Shown: positions 1 to 5,309 of the stretch, in pieces
Numbering within the stretch: position 1 is the first letter of the stretch
Layout of the letters: each line of letters starts with the position of its first letter
DNA from: Kiritimatiellia bacterium
GTDB taxonomy: Bacteria > Verrucomicrobiota > Kiritimatiellia > RFP12 > UBA1067
NCBI GenBank assembly: GCA_017459225.1
Contig: JAFUDL010000551.1
Location: forward strand, 1 to 8,757
Reading direction: 5' to 3'
DNA length: 8,757 nt
Made by a program: the position numbers and the translations under genes
Notes under the pieces: generated by a model
The model's database searches: none
Told to the model about the DNA's origin: nothing
Seen by the model: the letters and a program-made list of their open reading frames with translations, nothing else

Positions 1-1512
1 GGCGCGAGCGCACATGAGGAATCTCTTTCTTGAAATCACGAGCCTGCATGTGACGCCCTTCTCGTCCGCCGTGCACGCCATCTTCACGTCAGGCAGCATC
101 TTTTCGATCATCGGAAGCGTCTCGCCCTTCGCCTTTGCCGAGATGCGCACCACGCATGGCACGGCTTCTTCGCCGTCCAGCGGAATCGCGTGCAGCGGCG
201 GAGGCTCCGACGGACGATGTTGCGGCGCAAAACCCGCAGGCTCTGCGGCAACAGGATGCGCAGGCGGAGCCTCTGGTGCAGGCGCAGGTCTTTCCGCCGG
301 CTCAGGTCTAGGAGATGGCACCGATGACGGCGGAGGTGGCACAGGCTTCTCGTGCCGCAGACCCAGAGGATCGTCGAAGTATACTCCCACCGCCACTGTT
401 CCCGCCACGAGGGCGACTGCGATGAGAAGATTCAACATGATCGTGGACCATCTACGCTTCTTTGGAGCCTTTTCCGCCACGCGCTGGCCACCATACCCGT
501 CGCCCGCGTAGTCCACCATGTTCTGTAGTATCGTGCCCGCCTCGAGGGCAAAGCATTCGAGATAGGCATACGGCATGCGTCCGTATCCCTTGTTGCCCCA
601 GTCTTCGCCCAGGGAGTTGCGGATAATGAAGTATCCGCCGCCAATGGTCTTGGGATCGTCTTCGTATCCCACCACGAGAAGCCCATGACGGCCGAGCCAT
701 TCGTTTTTGGAAACAAGCTGGCCATCGCCGGTCTCCTCCGCATCGGGGAAGGAATACATCTCGCCGTCGCAGCCGGCGAAGAAGTCCACCGTCACCGCAA
801 CGGGCATCGGGCGCCTGTCGTTGGCCCCCGAGAGAATGCCCCTGATCTCGTCCACGTTGTTCGGCATCGCGAGGAGGTATATGCCGTTCGTCACGCGGCG
901 CTTTGCCGCGTCTTCATGGGCGTTGGGCGGAAACTCTCCGCCAGAAGCCGAGCCGAAGAGCGATGTCGCCCTTGCTCCGGCCGACGGCCACACGGCGTAG
1001 CGGCAGATTCCGCACGTCTCGACGGCCTTGAAGCTGCTTCTCAGAAGACACCCGCTTGCGGCCTCGAAACGCGTCCTCATCCCGCTCTCGAACTGGGCGA
1101 GATACGGCATCGTGGCAGGAGCGGACATCCCGCCGTTCGCGTCCGCTATCATCCGCAGCTGCATCAGCTCGGCGTGGCACACCGCCTCGAACTCCGGGTC
1201 CAGCCTCTCTCCCGCGCGCAGCGCCGCGAGATTGCGCTCCAGCCCGGCGCGCTCGATCTCCTTCGTGGCGGCATGGAGATACTGCACGCTCAGGCGCGTC
1301 TTGCAGTCGTTGTAGTATTCGAGAAGCGCAGTCACCGCGTTCGCCACGCATGCGCCCTGAAGCGACTGCTGGTAGACGGGCGGCATTGATCCTTCAAGCG
1401 AGAAGCGCTGCGGGAAATTACCTGAAAGGCCGGCCGGCTTGTACCGGCCGCCCTTTATCGCCCGCAGATATTCCGCCTGCGGCGCAGGAAATATGTGCGT
1501 CGCCCCTTCCAT
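1..1512 (-). CDS. Membrane-anchored papain-family (C1) cysteine peptidase, C-terminus cut by the window edge
   Basis: An open frame of 504 codons runs without a stop from ATG 1512-1510 to the left edge, so the gene is partial at its 3' end. The papain catalytic triad is visible: Q49 and C55 in QSLQGACVANA (the Q-to-C spacing of 6 equals papain Q19/C25, and the segment resembles the QGxLGSCTANA form of bacterial C1 enzymes), H276 in GRHGLLVVGYEDD, and N299 in IIRNSLGEDWGNKGYG. The usual Trp after Asn-Ser is Leu301. There is no signal peptide and no room for a long inhibitory propeptide. After the protease domain comes KKRR (351-354), one hydrophobic span (about 356-379), a Pro/Glu/Ala-rich linker (about 383-444) and the start of an unrecognised C-terminal domain. 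The positive-inside rule puts the protease in the cytoplasm and the tail outside. It starts 4 nt after the preceding gene's stop, with GAGG just upstream of the ATG. Peptidase family assignment is strong; substrate and role are unknown. Confidence 0.87.
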   Translation of the reverse strand, partial: MEGATHIFPAPQAEYLRAIKGGRYKPAGLSGNFPQRFSLEGSMPPVYQQSLQGACVANAVTALLEYYNDCKTRLSVQYLHAATKEIERAGLERNLAALRAGERLDPEFEAVCHAELMQLRMIADANGGMSAPATMPYLAQFESGMRTRFEAASGCLLRSSFKAVETCGICRYAVWPSAGARATSLFGSASGGEFPPNAHEDAAKRRVTNGIYLLAMPNNVDEIRGILSGANDRRPMPVAVTVDFFAGCDGEMYSFPDAEETGDGQLVSKNEWLGRHGLLVVGYEDDPKTIGGGYFIIRNSLGEDWGNKGYGRMPYAYLECFALEAGTILQNMVDYAGDGYGGQRVAEKAPKKRRWSTIMLNLLIAVALVAGTVAVGVYFDDPLGLRHEKPVPPPPSSVPSPRPEPAERPAPAPEAPPAHPVAAEPAGFAPQHRPSEPPPLHAIPLDGEEAVPCVVRISAKAKGETLPMIEKMLPDVKMACTADEKGVTCRLVISRKRFLMCARA

Positions 1513-1516
1513 TGCC

Positions 1517-2041
1517 TCAGAAGAAGAGAAGTCTACCGCCCACCGTCTCTCCGTCGGCGCGCCGCAGGGAGACTTCGGTGTTCTTTATGCCGGCGAGGAA
1601 CAGGCCGAACGGCATCTCCGCCCGTCCGCCGGCAAGAGGCAGCGCCGCGCCTGAGAGCGTGAACACACCTCCGTCCACCGCTTCGCCAGAGCCATCTACG
1701 ACCCTGAGGGATAGCATGGTCTCAGGGCCAGCCTTCGGCGGCACCACGAGCTCAGCGCGCCATGCGCCTTCGGCATCCGCCTCGCCGTCGCTCGCGAACG
1801 TGAATCGCACCTCCTCTTCCGGCGCCTGCACATCCTGCTTCGGCGCGCTCACGCCGGCGGCGAGGGCGAAGCCGCGCGAGCCTTGGGAAAGAAACCGCAT
1901 CTGGCGCGCAGACGCGAACGCCGCAAGGCGCGCCGCCACCACCGTCTCGTGCGGACGGCAATAGTCGGCGACAAAGCGGTCGATGAACGCCCTCTCGTCG
2001 GGCGTCATGGCCGTCTTCTCCGTCTCAATCGCGTTCTTCAT
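1517..2041 (-). CDS. Hypothetical 174-aa protein between a sigma factor and a C1 peptidase
   Basis: I do not recognise the family. The N-terminal part (about residues 13-50) looks helical and amphipathic. A short linker (about 62-78, with VSAPKQDVQAPEEE) leads to a beta-rich C-terminal domain (about 78-174) with alternating hydrophobic residues, glycine turns (VDGGVF, LAGGRAEMPFG) and a hydrophobic end (GGRLLFF). There is no signal peptide, no membrane span and no HxxxCxxC anti-sigma zinc motif (C28 and H31 are isolated). The ATG at 2041 overlaps the end of the sigma gene by 17 nt and follows AAGGTGGA, consistent with translational coupling. A second in-frame ATG at 2008 (MTPDER), also with an upstream GGAG, is an alternative start. 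Position in the operon makes an anti-sigma, adaptor, protease inhibitor or protease substrate role possible, but nothing in the sequence proves any of these. Confidence 0.8.
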   Translation of the reverse strand: MKNAIETEKTAMTPDERAFIDRFVADYCRPHETVVAARLAAFASARQMRFLSQGSRGFALAAGVSAPKQDVQAPEEEVRFTFASDGEADAEGAWRAELVVPPKAGPETMLSLRVVDGSGEAVDGGVFTLSGAALPLAGGRAEMPFGLFLAGIKNTEVSLRRADGETVGGRLLFF

Positions 2042-2684
2042 GCTCCACCTTCAGTTTCCGCATGTCCTTCAGGGCCCGCGAGAACGCCTGGTCAACGTTC
2101 GCCTCGCTAGTCATCCCCAGCATGCTTTTGATTTCAGTCGAAGACAGATTCATGCGGAGCTTGAGCAGATGCACGTACGCCCGGATTGGATTCTTCCGCC
2201 ACAGATCGCCGAAGCATTTCTGCACGAGAGCCCATTCCTCCCGCCGCCGCACCGCAGGGTCTTCTTCGGGCAAGGACTCCCTGCCGCGCGAATCTGACAC
2301 CTGCTTCGATATTTTTTCTTCCCATCCGCGCCCGTCGTCCTCGCCGTCCGATCCCGCCCCTTCTATGGAGACTTCCTTTTCGTCCGGCTTCGCCCGGTGG
2401 ATGTATCCTCTCACGTACGTGCGCATCCATCCCCACAGGCTGCCTCCGTCGTCGCGGTACAGCTCTATCTTGCGCGCGCCGATCATCTCCACGTAGAGCA
2501 TGCTCATCATCTCCTCGGGCGTGACGCCCCACTCGCGCGCCTTGCGCCCGCTGCGGAAGCTTTCGGCCTCCGGCAGCACGGCGCGTTCCCACGCGAGCCG
2601 CCATGCGGCGGCGTCCTGGAGCTTCAGCAGCTCCCACACCTGATGGTCGCTAGCTCCCTCTAGAGTTGTCGGCAATGATTTCAT
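2025..2684 (-). CDS. RNA polymerase sigma factor, sigma-70 family (ECF-like)
   Basis: A 219-residue protein with the two-domain layout of ECF-type sigma factors. Region 2 lies at about 22-100, with EEMMSMLYVEMIGA and GSLWGWMRTYVRGYIHRAK matching the core-binding and -10-recognition helices (compare the common SLRAWLRTIARN pattern). An unusually acidic, gly-rich linker (101-149, SIEGAGSDGEDDGRGWEE) follows. Region 4 is at about 150-212, with a helix-turn-helix around LSSTEIKSMLGMTSEANVDQAFSRA. It would direct core polymerase to a specific promoter set. ATG 2684 is chosen because an extended -10 box ends only 9 nt upstream, with no Shine-Dalgarno between. It heads a three-gene operon with the 174-aa protein and the C1 peptidase. 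Region 2 is divergent, so the sigma subgroup cannot be named from sequence reading alone. Confidence 0.85.
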   Translation of the reverse strand: MKSLPTTLEGASDHQVWELLKLQDAAAWRLAWERAVLPEAESFRSGRKAREWGVTPEEMMSMLYVEMIGARKIELYRDDGGSLWGWMRTYVRGYIHRAKPDEKEVSIEGAGSDGEDDGRGWEEKISKQVSDSRGRESLPEEDPAVRRREEWALVQKCFGDLWRKNPIRAYVHLLKLRMNLSSTEIKSMLGMTSEANVDQAFSRALKDMRKLKVEHEERD

Positions 2685-2693
2685 GTTTTGATG

Positions 2694-2702
2694 ATTATAC
2701 CA
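2694..2702 (-). promoter_or_regulatory. Extended -10 promoter of the sigma-factor operon
   Basis: Read on the minus strand the sequence is TGGTATAAT: a perfect TATAAT hexamer preceded by the TGn extended -10 element. The -35 position at 17-bp spacing reads TTCCGC, a poor match to TTGACA, so recognition would rest mainly on the extended -10. The box ends 9 nt before the ATG, so transcription should begin at or within about 3 nt of the start codon. Confidence 0.7.
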
Positions 2703-2705
2703 AAA

Positions 2706-2728
2706 CGAGGCATTCCGCGGAAGTCTCG
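2706..2728 (-). terminator. Hairpin between the GH20 gene and the sigma gene; possible terminator or operator
   Basis: The minus strand reads CGAGAC-TTC-CGCG-GAA-T-GCCTCG followed by TTTT. The arms pair with one A/C mismatch and one bulged T, around a CGCG loop. The core TTCCGCGGAA (2713-2722) is a perfect 10-bp palindrome. The position, 8 nt after the GH20 stop, and the short T run fit a modest intrinsic terminator. The palindrome also covers the -35 position of the next promoter, so it could instead be an operator. Four T residues and an imperfect stem make the terminator call uncertain. Confidence 0.45.
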
Positions 2729-2735
2729 GCCGACA

Positions 2736-4220
2736 TCAGTTGTTGTCAACCCACCATCCCGGCGGAACCTGGTAGTTCAGATAGCCGGTGTCGAGATAGT
2801 CGGTCACCTTCATGTCGTGGCCCACGAGGCGCAGCGAAGTCTGGAACGACACTCCGTGCGAAACGTCGGAGCCCCATGCGGCGCGGGACGCGCTCATGTA
2901 CATCTGCTGCCATTCGCTTCCGCGCAGATGGTGCCATGTGGTCTCTATGAACCCGAAGCCGCCGATCTTCGAGATGTAGTCGGCCATCGGCTTCATGGCG
3001 TTGAAGTTCCGCCAGGGGCACCCGGCCACGGGGAAACCCTTCTCCTTGAAGTACGCCATCGTGGGCCAGTCCATGCGCTTCTCCTTCATGTCGCCGTAGG
3101 AGTACTGCCAATCGCAGATGATCACGTCCTTGGGAAGAGTGTCCGCAAGCGTGGCGGTCTCCTTGTTGCCGCAGTGCACAAAGCCCTTCCAGCGCGGATC
3201 GCCGCGCGCGAGCAGCATGTCGTGCCAGATCATGGGACGAGCCCCGCGCGACTTCACGAACTCGGCAAGCCCGGTGATGTGGCGGCACACTAGCACGGAG
3301 TTCGGCGTCTTCACGCACTCGGGGCACGTCTGCGCCTGCGCCTCGTCGCAGCCGAGGTGGAAGTACGGCGGGTTGCCGAAGTTCTCGTGCATCTCGGCGA
3401 TGAGCTCGCGAAGGACGCGCTGCGTCTCGGGATTGGAGAGGCACCAGTTCCATCCGCCCGGCTCGAAGAGCGGCTCGTACTCGGGCGTGATGTCAAGCAT
3501 TGCGTGCTTGATCGTGCAGCCGCGCGCTGAAGATGCGTGGCCGTAGCAGTTGATCTGCGGGATGAGCGTGATGCCGATGTCCTTTCCGATCGCGACGAGC
3601 CTCTTCACCTCCGCCTGCGTCATCGTGGGATTCGGCCAATGCCACCACGGATGCTTCTTGCTCTCGTACATTCCCCACGGCTCGATGATCGCGTAGTTGA
3701 ACTTGAGAAGCGCCGCAAGGCGGATCGCGCGCTCCATCTGCTGCGGACGCACCTCCGGGAACCAGCACAGATGCACGGCGCGGAACGCTAGATGCGGCCT
3801 ATCGGATATCTTCTGCACCGGCAGGAGGCGTCCCTCAGTCTTGAAGGTGCCGCGCTTGGCGATCGCCTGCTGGCGCAGCGTGTACGACGCCCAGCGCGCG
3901 CCCGCAAGCGTACGGCACGCTATCTTCACGCCCGAGTCGTCCACCGTAGCCGCATACGCCTCGTCGCCTTCCTGCAGCGCAAGGCCCGTCGCGCCCGGCA
4001 TGACTTTCGGCGACTGGTCGCCGTACCATTCGGCGTAGTGCGAGGCGATCCACTTCGCGGCCGCCTCGTCTGGACACTCCACCGTGACCGTGGTCTTGGC
4101 GTCGAACGCCACGTACTTGCCCTTCTCCATCGTGAACGTCTGGTACTGCGCCGCGGCGCGCACCATTCCCGCCGCGGCAATCAGCGCGCAGCAGGTCGCG
4201 ATCTTCGTCTTTGCATTCAT
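2736..4220 (-). CDS. Secreted GH20-type beta-N-acetylhexosaminidase
   Basis: A 494-residue protein. A signal peptide (1-24, MNAKTKIATCCALIAAAGMVRAAA) indicates export. An N-terminal alpha/beta domain resembling the GH20b domain lies at about 28-130 (SYTLRQQAI near its end). The catalytic TIM barrel runs from about 142 to 455. It has the opening RAVHLCW, the strand IPQINCYGHASSARG, and FHLGCDEAQ, which matches the GH20 HxGxDE motif with the substrate-assisted pair D292/E293. Further down are the aromatic segments CDWQYSYGD and IETTWHH expected around the sugar pocket. Family chemistry is removal of terminal beta-linked GlcNAc or GalNAc. ATG 4220 is chosen over an in-frame ATG at 4253 because AAAGGAG lies 7 nt upstream and it gives a proper signal peptide. 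It is 29 nt downstream of the phosphodiester glycosidase gene and probably co-transcribed. Exact substrate is unknown. Confidence 0.87.
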   Translation of the reverse strand: MNAKTKIATCCALIAAAGMVRAAAQYQTFTMEKGKYVAFDAKTTVTVECPDEAAAKWIASHYAEWYGDQSPKVMPGATGLALQEGDEAYAATVDDSGVKIACRTLAGARWASYTLRQQAIAKRGTFKTEGRLLPVQKISDRPHLAFRAVHLCWFPEVRPQQMERAIRLAALLKFNYAIIEPWGMYESKKHPWWHWPNPTMTQAEVKRLVAIGKDIGITLIPQINCYGHASSARGCTIKHAMLDITPEYEPLFEPGGWNWCLSNPETQRVLRELIAEMHENFGNPPYFHLGCDEAQAQTCPECVKTPNSVLVCRHITGLAEFVKSRGARPMIWHDMLLARGDPRWKGFVHCGNKETATLADTLPKDVIICDWQYSYGDMKEKRMDWPTMAYFKEKGFPVAGCPWRNFNAMKPMADYISKIGGFGFIETTWHHLRGSEWQQMYMSASRAAWGSDVSHGVSFQTSLRLVGHDMKVTDYLDTGYLNYQVPPGWWVDNN

Positions 4221-4227
4221 TCTCTTT

Positions 4228-4234
4228 CTCCTTT
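4228..4234 (-). promoter_or_regulatory. Ribosome binding site deciding the GH20 start
   Basis: Minus-strand AAAGGAG, 7 nt before ATG 4220. This strong Shine-Dalgarno supports the downstream start rather than the in-frame ATG at 4253, which would overlap the preceding gene. Confidence 0.75.
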
Positions 4235-4249
4235 GGCTCATGCCGTCAT

Positions 4250-5212
4250 TCACCGGCTTGTGTCGTCAGATTCTTCGTGTTTCCTCTCGCCAAACGTTAT
4301 TCCAAGGTTCAGCGCCACCTTGCGCACCGATCCGTGCGGCTGATGGTTGAGCATCACCGGGCTCTTCTTCTCGCGGTCGAATACGACGAGCGACGTCGAG
4401 CCGCCGCCGTCCATGTTCAGCGCGTCCGACACGCCCTCCTTCTTGAGAATGTTGTAGAGGTCCTTGAGGTCCGCGCCGAGGCTGTATCCCTCCTGGCGTC
4501 CATCCACGGCCAGCAGCACTAGCGTCTTCTTGTCTGGCGTGAGGCCGATCGCCGTGCGCGGCGCAAGCGAGCCGTGCTTCTTGCGCGAGGCGAAAGCGGG
4601 AACGCCGTTCGTCATTATCAGCTGGAAGCCGTACATGGAGATTGCGATCTGGTTGGTCTCGGCAACAGGAATGTCGCCCACTATGTCCACGCTGCCGTCC
4701 TTTCGCACCACGAAAAAGGCGCCCTTCTTCGGTGCGTCGACGTGCGAGATGTTCACGCCGTCAGAGACGTTCCAGTTGCGGAACGCACCGTACGTATGCG
4801 TGAACGGATGCTCCCAGGGTCCCCAGGGCGAGGTGTTGACGGCCACCTCCACGTTGCGCCCCGCACTTCTGCGGCGCGTCATGAAGTCGGCCGTCTTCTC
4901 GCGCTTCGTGTCGATTATGCGGACCTTGTTCGTGTAGTCGGGCATGGGGTCGCCCCAGTTCTTGTCGCGCTCAGTCGCAGTGAAGCCGATGCCGGGGGTG
5001 GTGAGGTCGATCTTCACCATGTACGCCTTGATAAGCCGCGGATCCTCGAGCGTCAACGCCTTCATGGTCACGCCTTCGCGCAGCGTCACGGGACGCTGCC
5101 ACATGTCCGCGCGCCAGTCGGCACAGCACACGCCGCCCGCGAGCGCAAGCGCCGCGGCAAGCAGAATGGTTGTCCTCTTCACAGCTTTTCCTCTCTCATG
5201 CGATTTCCGCAT
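4250..5212 (-). CDS. Secreted phosphodiester glycosidase family protein (NAGPA/DUF2233 domain)
   Basis: From ATG 5212 the product is 320 residues. A basic n-region and hydrophobic core (about 12-30, ending GGVCCA) form a signal peptide. The family's hallmark blocks are clear: NTSPWGPW (126-133), APRTAIGLTPDKKTLVLLAVDGRQ (217-240, the conserved R-AIG and the D238-G-R loop), GYSLGADLKDLYNIL and NMDGGGSTSLV (266-276). The human homologue removes GlcNAc from GlcNAc-1-phosphodiesters. Bacterial members are thought to act on sugar phosphodiesters in glycans or wall polymers. It is the first gene of an operon with the GH20 enzyme, which supports a glycan-degrading role outside the cytoplasm. The start is uncertain: GTG 5182 (giving MKRTTILLAAALAL) has a longer Shine-Dalgarno and yields a more compact signal peptide. 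Confidence 0.86.
   Translation of the reverse strand: MRKSHERGKAVKRTTILLAAALALAGGVCCADWRADMWQRPVTLREGVTMKALTLEDPRLIKAYMVKIDLTTPGIGFTATERDKNWGDPMPDYTNKVRIIDTKREKTADFMTRRRSAGRNVEVAVNTSPWGPWEHPFTHTYGAFRNWNVSDGVNISHVDAPKKGAFFVVRKDGSVDIVGDIPVAETNQIAISMYGFQLIMTNGVPAFASRKKHGSLAPRTAIGLTPDKKTLVLLAVDGRQEGYSLGADLKDLYNILKKEGVSDALNMDGGGSTSLVVFDREKKSPVMLNHQPHGSVRKVALNLGITFGERKHEESDDTSR
5189..5196 (-). promoter_or_regulatory. Internal Shine-Dalgarno supporting an alternative GTG start at 5182
   Basis: Minus-strand AGAGAGGA, 6 nt before GTG 5182-5180. The competing site is AAGGA (5224-5220), 7 nt before ATG 5212. Translation from GTG would give a leader of about 40 nt and a 310-residue precursor; from ATG the leader is only about 12 nt. 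Confidence 0.4.
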
Positions 5213-5246
5213 CGTTTTTTCCTTGCGAGTATTATAGCAAAAAACG
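5213..5246. repeat. 8-bp inverted repeat flanking the minus-strand -10 box
   Basis: CGTTTTTT at 5213-5220 and AAAAAACG at 5239-5246 are exact reverse complements separated by 18 bp that contain the TATAAT box. One arm lies upstream of the expected transcription start, so it cannot act as an RNA hairpin in this transcript. It could be an operator or simply paired A/T tracts. Confidence 0.4.
5231..5239 (-). promoter_or_regulatory. Extended -10 promoter of the phosphodiester glycosidase-GH20 operon
   Basis: The minus strand reads TGCTATAAT, again a perfect TATAAT with TGn in front. The -35 position at 17-bp spacing reads CGCACA (only the final ACA fits). A CGTTTTTT run sits immediately upstream. 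The box ends 18 nt before ATG 5212 and 48 nt before the alternative GTG 5182. Confidence 0.65.
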
Positions 5247-5296
5247 CCGTGTTTGTGCGGGTGAATCATAGAGTGGCGAAGTGATCGCGTTTGTAG

Positions 5297-5302
5297 TATA
5301 AT
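5297..5302 (+). promoter_or_regulatory. -10 box of the beta-helix gene, leaderless arrangement
   Basis: A perfect TATAAT ends 7 nt before ATG 5310, so the expected transcription start coincides with the start codon. No Shine-Dalgarno is present in the GTTGCGC between them. The -35 position at 17-bp spacing (5274-5279, TGGCGA) is weak. A CGTTT stretch lies 9 nt upstream of the box. Confidence 0.6.
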
Positions 5303-5309
5303 GTTGCGC

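Noticed and set aside
14..511. Plus-strand open frame rich in Gly/Ser/Ala near the left edge
   Set aside because: It is the antisense of the proline-rich linker and membrane span of the protease; no start signal or domain.
1952..1960. C28/H31 of the 174-aa protein as an anti-sigma zinc motif
   Set aside because: The HxxxCxxC pattern is absent; a single Cys and His near each other are not evidence of zinc binding.
1056..1964. Long plus-strand open frame (302 codons) opposite the protease and the 174-aa gene
   Set aside because: Arg/Ser/Pro/Ala-rich low-complexity translation typical of a GC-rich antisense shadow; the minus strand has motif-supported genes here.
5119..5127. Lipoprotein signal at GGVCC of the phosphodiester glycosidase
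   Set aside because: The residues before each Cys do not fit the L-(A/S)-(G/A)-C lipobox; ordinary signal peptidase I cleavage after CCA is more likely.
5301..5303. ATG at 5301 as start of the beta-helix gene
   Set aside because: It overlaps the TATAAT box, so it would not be on the transcript; ATG 5310 begins the natural signal peptide.
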